From Wolbachia endosymbiont of Litomosoides brasiliensis (GTDB lineage: Bacteria; Pseudomonadota; Alphaproteobacteria; Rickettsiales; Anaplasmataceae), in assembly GCF_013366805.1 (NCBI RefSeq), contig NZ_WQMO01000008.1, positions 1 through 52,152 of the forward strand: a stretch of DNA of 52,152 nucleotides, read 5' to 3'. The translations under genes were made by a program, and so were the position numbers. This document shows positions 42,522-51,489 of this stretch, one piece after another. The notes under the pieces were generated by a model, which was not told the DNA's origin, made no database searches, and saw nothing but the letters and a program-made list of their open reading frames with translations. Position 1 is the first letter of the stretch; every line of letters starts with the position of its first letter.

Positions 42522-43298
42522 ATATTAGTTAACGGTATCAGTTATTTTTATAGCAATTAAGGCGACTTTGCTTTAAGTAATATAAATATTAAAGTAAAAA
42601 GAGAAAAAGTTGCGTGTTTATTAGGGTATTCAGGTTGCGGTAAGTTGACAATTGTAAAACTAATTGCGGGAATAGAAAGCCCAAAATCTGGAGCTATTTT
42701 TATAGATGATAAGCTAGTTGCAAGCAGCAGCACATCAATTGCTGTGGAGTATAGAAATGTAAGATTGATCTTCCAGCATTCGGCATTGTTTCCTCACAAA
42801 ATAGTAATAGAGAATATAACTTTTGCTATTTGCGGTTCTTTTAAGAAAGAAAAGCACCTCATTGCATTGGAGATTTTGGAACTATTGAATATAGCAAAGT
42901 ATGAAGATATATATCCTAATGCTTTATCTGGAGGACAGCAACAATTGGTTGCAATAGCAAGGGTAATGCACAAAACCCTGGTGTTGTTTTGCTCAACGAA
43001 CCATTTTCTAACTTAGATATACTGTTAAAGTGTCAAATAAGGCAACGTATATTGTCTCTTTTTAGAAGCAAAAACATTCCTATGCTGGTGGTAATTCATG
43101 ACCCGCAAGAAGCATTGAAAGTTGTAGATTTTATCTATGTGATGAAAAATGGTAGAATTATTCAGTCGGGAGTTTCTAGTCGATATGTATTACAGGCCTA
43201 AAGATGCTACATTAGCAAAGTTCTTTAGTGAACTCCCTTTTACCCAACAATTAAGTGAGGAATTTCTACTTGATGGTATATTTGCTGCTAGAAAGTAA
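42522..43298 (+). pseudogene. Ferric-iron-type ABC transporter ATPase (FbpC-like), decayed
   Basis: The order of motifs is that of an ABC ATPase: an early stop after ISYFYSN, then NINIKVKREKVACLLGYSGC, a Walker A with GKLT instead of GKST, and a Q-loop region RLIFQHSALFPH. The signature NALSGGQQQLVAIARV comes next. After a frameshift near 42975, NPGVVLLNEPFSNLD (Walker B, Asp to Asn) and VVIHDPQEALKVVD follow. A second frameshift near 43180 leads to DMYYRPKDATLAKFFSELPF. H-loop and D-loop match iron(III)/polyamine-type importers. At least three lesions plus two altered catalytic residues make it non-functional. Confidence 0.78.
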
Positions 43299-43432
43299 TC
43301 TAATCTAAAATTATTGTAAAATAGAACTAAACATTAAAAAATTTTGATCTATAATTAAACAAGGGGTGATATAATTACTTGACTTCAGTCAGGTTTTAAT
43401 ATCTAAATTAACATTTTAAATGGTGGTACACA

Positions 43433-43600
43433 ATGAGTTTAGGTCCATGGCAATTATTTCTAGTCTTAATAATAATATTAGTTCTGTTTGGCGCAGGTAG
43501 GTTACCACAAGTTATGGGTGACTTGGGAAAAGGTATTAAAAATCTTAAACAAGAGCTTAAGGACTCAGAGAAGTTATCGTCTAATGAACCAGATCGTTAG
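43433..43600 (+). CDS. tatA: Twin-arginine translocase subunit TatA
   Basis: The 55-residue protein begins [20 protein letters not shown], a membrane helix, followed by the [20 protein letters not shown] amphipathic helix with the conserved FG-A-x-(K/R)-LP pattern. TatA forms the pore for folded-protein export. It is too short for many automatic gene callers. A strong terminator follows at 43615, so it is read on its own. TatB and TatC are elsewhere. Confidence 0.93.
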   Translation: MSLGPWQLFLVLIIILVLFGAGRLPQVMGDLGKGIKNLKQELKDSEKLSSNEPDR

Positions 43601-43614
43601 CGTCTTCATACTTC

Positions 43615-43648
43615 ATGATACGCACTTTCAGTGCGTATCATTCTTTTT
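43615..43648 (+). terminator. Intrinsic terminator of tatA
   Basis: A perfect 12-bp stem ATGATACGCACT/AGTGCGTATCAT with a 3-base loop is followed by TTCTTTTT, 14 bases after the tatA stop. This is the clearest terminator in the window. Confidence 0.92.
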
Positions 43649-43746
43649 AAAGACTAGGCTAAAGAATTAAAGAGAAGTAAAATATCAGGTTGAAATGCGG
43701 CGATAATTGTGTTAATTAGAAGGAATAGTTCTGTTGAAGGGTAGCT

Positions 43747-44403
43747 GTGCAAAAAAGTGAGAAACTAGCCAAAAATAAAAAATTAGCGTCTGACCTTCTA
43801 AAAGAGGTTGCAGGCACCAATAACGCTAATAGCGATAAAGTGACATTGTTTGATATTAAAGCAGCTTTGCAAGAACGTGGTTTTGGTATTTTAATAATTA
43901 TTTTTTCCTTGCCACTATCTGTGCCTATACCGGTTCCACCTGGCTATACAACTATACTCTCTATACCTCTAATCTTATTTGCACTGCAGCTTTTATTTGG
44001 TTTTCACTCTCCTTGGATGCCTCACTGGTTAGAAGGGAAGTCATTTCAACGTTCAACGCTAGCTCTTGTGGTAGAAAAAACTTCCCCTGCATTAAAAAAA
44101 ATAGAGAAGTTCATGAGGCCAAGAATGTCTTTTATTTTCTGTGGACCAGGTGAAAAGGTTTTGGCATTCATAATGCTATTCTGTGCATTATCTATAGCTA
44201 TTCCACTGCCTTTAACTAACTTTATTCCTGCAATTGGCACAACTCTCATTTCACTTGGTATTATGAGTAAAGACGGACTTTTCTCTGTCTTGGGAGTCTT
44301 AGTATCACTGTGTGGGTTATTACTTACTTTTATTGTACTAGTCAAAGGACCACAGCTCATACTTGGAGCATTTTCTTTTTTAAAAAGTTTTGTATATGGT
44401 TAG
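43747..44403 (+). CDS. ExoD-family membrane protein
   Basis: The 218-residue protein carries the ExoD pattern: TLFDIKAALQERGFGILIII, PLSVPIPVPPGYTTILSIPL, an aromatic linker (HSPWMPHWL), and a mirrored second half (GEKVLAFIMLFCALSIAIPL, NFIPAIGTTLISLGIM). ExoD was named for its effect on exopolysaccharide in rhizobia; its mechanism is unknown. Four or five membrane segments. Start GTG 43747 follows AAGGG. The stop overlaps the cysS ATG by 8 bases, indicating coupling. Confidence 0.8.
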   Translation: MQKSEKLAKNKKLASDLLKEVAGTNNANSDKVTLFDIKAALQERGFGILIIIFSLPLSVPIPVPPGYTTILSIPLILFALQLLFGFHSPWMPHWLEGKSFQRSTLALVVEKTSPALKKIEKFMRPRMSFIFCGPGEKVLAFIMLFCALSIAIPLPLTNFIPAIGTTLISLGIMSKDGLFSVLGVLVSLCGLLLTFIVLVKGPQLILGAFSFLKSFVYG

Positions 44404-45769
44404 ACTTTACAACACTTTAACAAAAAAAAAAGAGCTTTTTATACCGATTAATAAAGATCATGTAAAAATGTATGTCTGCGGACCAACGGTATATGATACA
44501 GCACACATAGGTAATGCACGTTCTATTGTTGTTTACGATGTGTTATTTCAACTGCTTAAATTTTGTTATGGCAAAGTCACTTACGTGCGTAATATAACTG
44601 ACATTGATGATAAGATAATAAATGCAGCAAGTGAAAAAAATAGCAGTGTAGAAAGTATCAGCACATATTACACTAGGGCTTTTCATGAAGACATGAGAAG
44701 CATAAATTGTGCAGAACCAACACATGAGCCAAGAGTAGCAGAAAATATAAAGTATATTATTGAATTAGTCGAATGTTTATTGCAATCTGGTCACGCTTAT
44801 GAATCCAACAAACATGTGTACTTTAGTATAGAGTCTTATCCTGAGTATGGTGCTTTATCAGGAAAAAAAATTGATGAATTAGAACATGGCAGTAGGGTTG
44901 AAGTTGGTGAAAATAAAAAACATCCGGGAGATTTCGTATTATGGAAGCCTGCGAACGACACTGATTACAAGCTTTCAAGTTATTGGAATAGCCCATGGGG
45001 AAAAGGAAGACCAGGGTGGCACATAGAATGTTCAGCAATATCACATGCTTATCTTGGCAAAGATTTTGACATTCATGGTGGTGGTATAGATTTGCAATTT
45101 CCTCATCACGAAAATGAAATTGCACAAAATAAATCTGCATTTGCTGGATCAATGTTTGCAAGATACTGGGTGCATAACGGGTTTCTTACGGTAAACGAAG
45201 AGAAAATGAGCAAATCTTTATTTAATATAGTTAAGGTAAGAGATTTACTGGAGAGCGGAATAAAGGGTGAAGTAATACGTTGCGCACTGCTTAAAACTCA
45301 TTACAGAAAACCACTAGATTGGACAGAAAATATTATTTCTGAATCGCGAGAAACTTTAAACAGATTTTATCGATTGTTACGTGACATAGATGTAGCAAGC
45401 ATCGAAAAAAGTGGTGCAGAAATTTCTAGAGACTTTATAAAGGCTTTAAAAAACGACCTGAATATTCCTGAAGCTTTGGCTATATTGCATAAAATGGCTA
45501 CAAAAATTAATAAAACAAATAATGAGAATGAGAAGCTCAAATTAACTGGAAGTTTTATTAAGAGCGCAAGATTCATCGGTCTTCTTGGGTCAAGCTATCA
45601 AGAGTGGTTTACTACTAGTATAAGTTATCAAGAGATAAAAAGATTGATGGATTTAAGAAAAGTAGCAAAACAAAATAAAGATTATGATGCTGCAGATAGA
45701 ATAAGAGATCAATTAAAACAGATGGGAGTTACAATTTCTGACAGCGAAGATGGTACAACGGTCTGGTAA
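44396..45769 (+). CDS. cysS: Cysteinyl-tRNA synthetase
   Basis: This is a class I aminoacyl-tRNA synthetase. Seen: YVCGPTVYD with zinc ligand C28, the HIGH-type motif HIGN at 37-40, WHIECSAIS (second zinc Cys), GGGIDLQFPHHENEIAQ with the His/Glu zinc ligands, and KMSKS at 270-274. The ATG at 44396 (MVRLYNTLTKKKEL) overlaps the exoD stop. At 457 residues it is normal length. The C-terminal region (YDAADRIRDQLKQMGVTI-SD) is the family end. Confidence 0.97.
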   Translation: MVRLYNTLTKKKELFIPINKDHVKMYVCGPTVYDTAHIGNARSIVVYDVLFQLLKFCYGKVTYVRNITDIDDKIINAASEKNSSVESISTYYTRAFHEDMRSINCAEPTHEPRVAENIKYIIELVECLLQSGHAYESNKHVYFSIESYPEYGALSGKKIDELEHGSRVEVGENKKHPGDFVLWKPANDTDYKLSSYWNSPWGKGRPGWHIECSAISHAYLGKDFDIHGGGIDLQFPHHENEIAQNKSAFAGSMFARYWVHNGFLTVNEEKMSKSLFNIVKVRDLLESGIKGEVIRCALLKTHYRKPLDWTENIISESRETLNRFYRLLRDIDVASIEKSGAEISRDFIKALKNDLNIPEALAILHKMATKINKTNNENEKLKLTGSFIKSARFIGLLGSSYQEWFTTSISYQEIKRLMDLRKVAKQNKDYDAADRIRDQLKQMGVTISDSEDGTTVW

Positions 45770-45775
45770 ATTTAT

Positions 45776-46192
45776 ATGGAAAATTATCTCCTGTTGTTTA
45801 CGGACAACTTAGTATCATCTCTAATCTTACCTATACACCGAGGTTTTGTATTTTATACTATGTTGTATTTTAGGTCATATTATAATCCACTACTTACGTT
45901 ACTTTTTGGGGTGCTGGGATCAAGCCTTGGTGGAATGGTCAATTGGTACTTAGGTAAAATAACAATTTCTATCAGGAAATCGTACCACAAATTAGAGAAC
46001 GAGCATAAAACACCAGGAATCATAAAAAATCCACTGATCTATGCAGTTGTGTTACTCTCTTGGGTGCCAGCATTTGGAAGCGTGGTACAAATTTTGTCAG
46101 GCTATTTTAAGTTAAACCTCAGTGCCTTTACTTTATTAACCATTTTATCCAACCTTCTTTATTTGTTATACCTCACCGTTACTGTTCAATAA
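45776..46192 (+). CDS. YqaA/VTT-family membrane protein
   Basis: The 138-residue membrane protein begins 6 bases after cysS, so it is the last gene of the exoD-cysS transcript. Seen: SSLGGMVNWYLGKI (conserved G-x-x-N-Y-x-x-G type motif of YqaA), then AVVLLSWVPAFGSVVQILSG, matching the family's SW-x-P-x-x-G-D-x-x-x-x-x-x-G segment, with the usual Asp changed to Ser. About three membrane segments are present. Function in the family (DedA-like membrane homeostasis or lipid movement) is not proven. Confidence 0.7.
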   Translation: MENYLLLFTDNLVSSLILPIHRGFVFYTMLYFRSYYNPLLTLLFGVLGSSLGGMVNWYLGKITISIRKSYHKLENEHKTPGIIKNPLIYAVVLLSWVPAFGSVVQILSGYFKLNLSAFTLLTILSNLLYLLYLTVTVQ

Positions 46193-46209
46193 GTTGTTAT
46201 CAAGTAGCT

Positions 46210-46854
46210 GATACCAATATTTTCACATAATATGCAAAGAATGAAGTTTTCGTATATTACGTCAAGACCAATTTACAATGAGCAAGATAAAGGTAGACAG
46301 GAAGAATTTTAAAAAAACTTAATGAGATTATTGGTAAGTATCCTAAACAAGAGTTATTCATCTTTGATGGGTCATGGTTTAGCACACATTCAAAAGTTGG
46401 ACACGGATGGTTTAAAAAGAGTGTTAAAGCACAAGTTAACAAAATTTTTATCTCTACAACAGTGCAGTTAATCCTATATCACAATATTTAAGAACAAGAG
46501 AAGCCTTAGAATGGAGAGAATTTTAGCTTATTTACGCTGAATGTCAACACTGATTGTATGAATTATATTTCTTGAACAAATCTTGTCATGAATTGTGGTA
46601 TCTGGCATAAGTCAAAAATTTAAAGGTACCTAGAAAGATCGAGATTATATACCAGCCACCATACTCACATGAGCCCAATACTATTGAGAGACTTTGTTGT
46701 TGTATATAAGACAGAGCATTTTGCGTAATAAAGTCTGTGATACAATGCTTTAGGATGCTTTGTGCAAATTTATTACCTCTCTTTTTCACTCCGCAATTCA
46801 ACAACTCTGTAATGTCGCTTATTTGACTTATTAATAATGAGAACTAGTATTATA
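46210..46854 (+). mobile_element. IS630-family remnant, internally rearranged
   Basis: This plus-orientation copy lacks the first transposase frame; its start joins a 5' terminal repeat (ATACCAATA) to the sequence coding for MQRMKFSYIT. A block of about 30 bases at 46479-46508 has moved roughly 70 bases upstream of its place in other copies. The 3' terminal repeat ends at 46854, adjacent to the dead parA. Confidence 0.85.
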
Positions 46855-46855
46855 T

Positions 46856-47396
46856 TTAGGTATTAACAAATGCCATTCTTAATCTGTTTGCTAGGTTTAT
46901 TACGCTGTCATACATGTTAGCAAGATTACTTCTATTGCCAGAAGAGGGTTTGGGTTATTTCTTTTTAGTAAGCTCTACAGTTAAACTAAATGACTCAGCC
47001 CTTCCAGAACAAGAAATTCACACTGGAAAGGAACGATAATAGAATCGGTAGCTGTAAAGCATTGATAATAAGCAAGCTAAGTAATGAAGGGCAATCAGTA
47101 ATTATGTACTCATAATTCATTACGTATTTTCTCTAATGCATTCTTTTATATTGAAAATTCCTAGTCTTATCAGTTTATTTTCGCTACTTAGTAATAATTT
47201 TATATATATTTTTCTCTTCTCTACTACAATAAGAAATTCTCTAGCTAATATTGGCCATTTCCTTAAGGATCAAGATCTGTCAATAAAGTACTTTTTCCTA
47301 CAGCAGCAAAAGCTGTCGATAAATTTATACTAATTGTGATTTTGCAACTCTACCTTTTGATTTACTATTGTAATAACCTTGCTCACGTTCTTTATC
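46856..47396 (-). pseudogene. parA: ParA-family chromosome partitioning ATPase, decayed
   Basis: From GTG 47396 the frame reads SKVITIVNQK, then the Walker A region is damaged (VAKSQL in place of GGVGKTT). After a frameshift, INLSTAFAAVGKSTLLTDLD is followed by an in-frame TAA in the DPQGN motif. Further shifted pieces are YEYIITDCPSLLSLLIINAL and DSIIVPFQCEFLVLEGLSHL (Walker A' and B regions), then NLANMYDSVINLANRLRMAF. The last about 90 residues are missing at the IS end. The order matches ParA/Soj exactly. This copy cannot work; if no other exists in the genome, partitioning would have to be ParA-independent. Confidence 0.85.
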
Positions 47397-47462
47397 CTAT
47401 ATGTTAAATAACTCTGTTATATATATGCTAAAAGCTTTTGCGTTAGAAAATTTTTTTGTTGC

Positions 47463-49949
47463 CTAAAATTGAACAGCTTTTTTTACTTTATGTAGTACAC
47501 TTTGAACTTTATTTTCTAATTCACTTAGAGTAAATGGCTTTGGTAGAAAGTGAAAATCTTCTATATTAATGTTGTCGTTCTTCAAAAAAGCATCTTCTGC
47601 GTACCCGGAAATAAAAATAACGTTAATATCTGGTCTGTGAATTAGAGCTTCTTTAACTATCTCTGGACCGCTGACTTCTGGCATTATTACATCAGTGATT
47701 ATTAGATCTATATGTTGATTTTTTTTACTTATTATTTCTAATGCTTTGCTGCCTATACTAGCTTCTATTACGTCAAATCCTTTTCTTTTTAATGCTTTGG
47801 TAGTGAACTCTCTTACTGAGTCTTCATCTTCAATTAATAAAATTATGCCGTTATTTTTCACTTCATTTACTACAGGTTTCTTTATTTCTTTACTACCTTT
47901 ATCTCTATGATTCTCATCTAATATGTAAACCATAGGTAAAAATATGCTAAATTTAGTTCCACAATTTACTTCACTAGCAACGTAGATATACCCTTCAGTT
48001 TGTTTGATAATACCATATACAGTAGAGAGACCAAGACCTGTACCAGAGGTAATATCTTTGGTAGAAAAAAATGGATCAAACACCTTCTCAACTGTATCAC
48101 TTGCCATGCCACATCCTGTGTCAATTACTTCAATCATAACGTAATTCCCGTGCTCAATTGCTTCCTTATCTGGAGAAAACATACCCTGAGGTGTAGAATT
48201 TAATGAATCAATCTTTTTATTAAAAGTTCGTATAGTTAACTCTCCTCCTTTTTCCATAGCAGCACTAGCATTGACTGCTAAGTTAAGTATAACTTGCTCT
48301 AATTGCCCTTGGTCAGCCCTAACCATACCTAGATCTCTACCATAATAAGTAGTAAATTTTATGTTTTCACCTATTAATCTTTTTATCATTTCATAAAGAT
48401 TAGCTATCGTGCTATTTACATCAATAATCTTTGGTTGCATAGTTTGCCTTCTTGAAAAAGCAAGCAATTGCTTAACCAAATTTGATCCACGTTTTGCATT
48501 TTGCTGTATTTGTATTATATCCCCGAAAGATGGGTCACCAGCTGAATGCTGAAGTAAAAGCAAGTCACAAAATCCTATTATTCCAGTAAGTATATTGTTG
48601 AAATCATGTGCAATGCCACCTGCTAGTTGACCTATAGCTTGCATTTTTTGATAATGCTCAAGCTTTATCTCCAGGTTTTTGTGCTCAGTATTGTCAACAA
48701 AATAACAAAGTATAAACATCATTCTATTATGAAGAAACTTATTGAAATATATTTTCATGTTATCATTGTTGTTGAGTTGCACATCAAAGGACGCATTGTT
48801 TATCCTGTTACTCGAGAAGTATTCACGTATTTTTATATGATAGTCATCAGATATTAATGTAAATATTGAACTGTTATCTGGTCCTGCAAGTTTTATCAGT
48901 GCTGTATTTTTCTTTATAAAACTGCCGTTTACATCACATTGTGCAATAGCGATTGATGAATTTGCAAAACAAGGATGTAATTGGTAATCAATAATGTTTG
49001 ATTCAACTGGTGTAATGAGGCCATATGTATAGCTATGATGATGTTTATCACAAAACATAGCGGTGCTCATATAAGCCTTAAATGGAACACCACTTACAGT
49101 AAAAAACAAAATGTTATTATCAGCTGCTGCATTGTTATACTTAGATTGAAATATAAAATCATTAATTGAACTGCCTTTTTCAAGTTTTTTCAATTCAAAT
49201 ATGTCTAAAAACCTTTTATTTACAGATAAAATTACCCCCTTAGTATTTGCAATGTAAGTTCCTATATTGTGCTTTTCTATTAACTCCTCGTATACCTGTT
49301 CTTTGTTCATTTGTGTTGCTTTCAACACGAAATATCCATGTGGTCTTGCTATTGGTGCTAATGATAAATTTAAGATCTTATTACTACTTATAGCAATTTG
49401 TGGATTATCTGGTATTGGTTCACAAAGCAAAAGAAAGCTGGATATTCTACTTTTCTTATTTAAGGCAATGCGCACCTGTACAGAAGAGTTGTTCTTTAGT
49501 GCATGATATAATGCTTTTTTGTCTTTCTCTAAAATATCCCCTACTTCAAGAATTTTGCCTAGTGTAATATCATTATCTATGTGATCTTTAAATCTTTCAT
49601 AGAACCTTGCATCAGCATAAACAACATCTTCATTTTTGTGTAAAATAAGGCAAAATTCTGTATTATGGTTTAGAGCATTTGCAAATATTGCATTTTGAAA
49701 TTCTATGATATTGAGTAAGTGTCTATAATGTTTTACATTATAGACTATAAAGAGAGTCATGAGAGTGCTAACCAATAGGTTAATCTCTATGTTAGTGTGC
49801 TGATCATATATATCAAAAAAGTAGAGTACTGATATTGCTACTGGAGGTAAGAACATAATAACTGCCATAATGATAACTGACATTCCGTGATTCCTCAATA
49901 TGAAGTCAACCCTGTTCTCTTTTTTGCTATCTATGTACCTTTTACTCAT
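47463..49949 (-). CDS. cckA: Hybrid sensor histidine kinase CckA
   Basis: CckA is the hybrid kinase that in alphaproteobacteria phosphorylates CtrA through ChpT and controls the cell cycle. The 828 residues hold two N-terminal membrane segments (about 23-45 and 56-72) and PAS-like regions (about 90-420). A HisKA domain with GQLAGGIAHDFNNILTGIIG (His near 447), a HATPase domain with MIEVIDTGCGM and GTGLGLSTVYGIIKQ, and a C-terminal receiver follow. The receiver has IEDEDSVREF near 700 and phospho-acceptor Asp in DLIITDVIMPEVSGPEI near 750. All catalytic motifs look intact. It is divergent from hemF. Confidence 0.94.
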   Translation of the reverse strand: MSKRYIDSKKENRVDFILRNHGMSVIIMAVIMFLPPVAISVLYFFDIYDQHTNIEINLLVSTLMTLFIVYNVKHYRHLLNIIEFQNAIFANALNHNTEFCLILHKNEDVVYADARFYERFKDHIDNDITLGKILEVGDILEKDKKALYHALKNNSSVQVRIALNKKSRISSFLLLCEPIPDNPQIAISSNKILNLSLAPIARPHGYFVLKATQMNKEQVYEELIEKHNIGTYIANTKGVILSVNKRFLDIFELKKLEKGSSINDFIFQSKYNNAAADNNILFFTVSGVPFKAYMSTAMFCDKHHHSYTYGLITPVESNIIDYQLHPCFANSSIAIAQCDVNGSFIKKNTALIKLAGPDNSSIFTLISDDYHIKIREYFSSNRINNASFDVQLNNNDNMKIYFNKFLHNRMMFILCYFVDNTEHKNLEIKLEHYQKMQAIGQLAGGIAHDFNNILTGIIGFCDLLLLQHSAGDPSFGDIIQIQQNAKRGSNLVKQLLAFSRRQTMQPKIIDVNSTIANLYEMIKRLIGENIKFTTYYGRDLGMVRADQGQLEQVILNLAVNASAAMEKGGELTIRTFNKKIDSLNSTPQGMFSPDKEAIEHGNYVMIEVIDTGCGMASDTVEKVFDPFFSTKDITSGTGLGLSTVYGIIKQTEGYIYVASEVNCGTKFSIFLPMVYILDENHRDKGSKEIKKPVVNEVKNNGIILLIEDEDSVREFTTKALKRKGFDVIEASIGSKALEIISKKNQHIDLIITDVIMPEVSGPEIVKEALIHRPDINVIFISGYAEDAFLKNDNINIEDFHFLPKPFTLSELENKVQSVLHKVKKAVQF

Positions 49950-50062
49950 TGTGTATGTAAAAATATTTCATTATACTTGTTTAATTATTATAGGTTTATT
50001 AACATCTTTGATAGATAATTACCATTTAAATCTCTTTAAGTTAGTATTAGTGGCGAAATATT

Positions 50063-50887
50063 ATGAAAGAACAGAAAACACAAGCTTTCGAATGGTTCTG
50101 TGTGCTGAGAGACAGAATTATTGAGTCTTTCTTGTTAATTGAAAGGCAGTCACCTACAGGTCCAAAAATCGAAAAAAGAAAATGGAATCGTCCGGGTGGT
50201 GGAGGTGGGGAATCTGTAATTATCTATGGTGACATCTTTGAGAAGGTGGGGGTAAACGTTTCAGAGGTATATGGAAAATTTGCAGATTCAGTTATAAATG
50301 AAATTCCTGGTGCAAGTGAGAGTAGTGGAGAGTTTTGGGCGAGTGGTATATCTTTAGTGTCTCACATGCAATCGCCACTTGTTCCTGCAGCACATATGAA
50401 CACAAGGTTGATGTATACATCAAAACAATGGTTCGGTGGGGGAATGGACTTTACTCCAGCATATAAAAACGAAGAAGATTATAAGTACATCCATGAATCA
50501 ATCAAAACAACATGTGATAAATTTGATGCTGAATATTATCCAAAATTCAAGAAGCAGTGTGACAGCTACTTTTTCTTACGGCACAGGAAAGAGCCACGCG
50601 GTATTGGTGGAATCTTTTACGATAATCTTAATTCCGGTAGGTGGGAAGATGATTTTGAGTTTACAAAAGCAGTAGGTAAAAACTTTTTGGAAATTTATTT
50701 ACATGTTGTGCGTCAACATATGCACAAGCCTTGGACGAAAGAGCAACGAGAAGCCCAATTAATAAAACGCGGTAGGTATGTAGAGTTCAATCTGTTGTAT
50801 GACCGTGGCACAAAGTTTGGTTTAATGACGGATGGTAATCCGGATGCAATTATGATGTCAATGCCACCTCTTGTTAAGTGGATGTAG
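50063..50887 (+). CDS. hemF: Oxygen-dependent coproporphyrinogen III oxidase
   Basis: HemF makes protoporphyrinogen IX from coproporphyrinogen III using oxygen, the late haem pathway. Seen: RPGGGGGESVIIYGDIFEKVG, SLVSHMQSPLVPAAHMNTR, KQWFGGGMDFTPAY, KEPRGIGGIFYDN, and RYVEFNLLYDRGTKFGL. All match HemF. The protein ends MPPLVKWM after 274 residues, about 20-25 short of E. coli HemF, lacking the usual short tail after P-P-x-x-x-W. That tail is outside the active site, so function is likely. Haem synthesis by Wolbachia is proposed to benefit some hosts. Confidence 0.94.
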   Translation: MKEQKTQAFEWFCVLRDRIIESFLLIERQSPTGPKIEKRKWNRPGGGGGESVIIYGDIFEKVGVNVSEVYGKFADSVINEIPGASESSGEFWASGISLVSHMQSPLVPAAHMNTRLMYTSKQWFGGGMDFTPAYKNEEDYKYIHESIKTTCDKFDAEYYPKFKKQCDSYFFLRHRKEPRGIGGIFYDNLNSGRWEDDFEFTKAVGKNFLEIYLHVVRQHMHKPWTKEQREAQLIKRGRYVEFNLLYDRGTKFGLMTDGNPDAIMMSMPPLVKWM

Positions 50888-51212
50888 AGAGCTATTGGAT
50901 GCAAAGGGTTGCATTAGTATGAAATAAATCATCTTGGTTAAAAATTGTGCGATGATGGTGAGCTTTTATAGAGAGTACAGTCATGGGTATCATAAACAAT
51001 TTTTTAGTTAGATCTTGCTAGAAGTAGTAACATGGGAGTTTTTAAACTGGCTTTAAGCCTTTACGATATAACAAATAACCTTAAGAAAAACTCTTTTTGA
51101 AAATCAATCCTTTTAGCAATACAAGGTCGTTTAACATAAACAACAGTCAAGTTTTAAGCTGTGCTTTAGGGTACATAATGAAGGATTTTGATTATGATAT
51201 AATGGGATTGCT
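50888..51212. other. Gap with an unrecognised partial frame
   Basis: A plus-strand frame from TTG 51097 (KINPFSNTRSFNINNSQVLS...IMKDFDYDIMG) runs into the IS at 51213. It might be the 5' part of a gene cut by the insertion, but the start is weak and I recognise nothing. No other signal is visible. Confidence 0.25.
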
Positions 51213-51488
51213 TATACTAATTTTCATTGTTAATGGGTCAATAAGTGATATTGCAAGGTTGTTTGATTGCGGAGTGAGAAAAGGAAAGGTAATAAATTTG
51301 CACAAAGTGCTCTCAGGCAAAGCAATTGTATTATAGAGTTTGTTATGCAAAATGTTCTGTTTTATATACAACCAAAATCCCTCAATAGGATTGAGCGCGG
51401 GTAAGTATGGTGGCAAGTACATAATCTCAATGTTTTTAGGTACCTTTAAATTTTTTGACTTATACCAACTAGTACAATTCATGATAAG
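51213..51488 (-). mobile_element. IS630-family remnant, 3' part, opposed pair member
   Basis: Minus-orientation 3' end with MNCTSWYKSKNLKVPKNIEI, PALNPIEGFWLYIKQNILHN and ALPESTLCKFI in one open frame, the longest surviving piece of the transposase C-terminus. It breaks off where the opposed copy begins. Confidence 0.85.
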
Positions 51489-51489
51489 A

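Noticed and set aside
42295-42522. Plus-strand frame of 75 codons starting MGLVRLERTTF
   Set aside because: Its N-terminal part is antisense to tRNA-Arg, a common annotation artefact.
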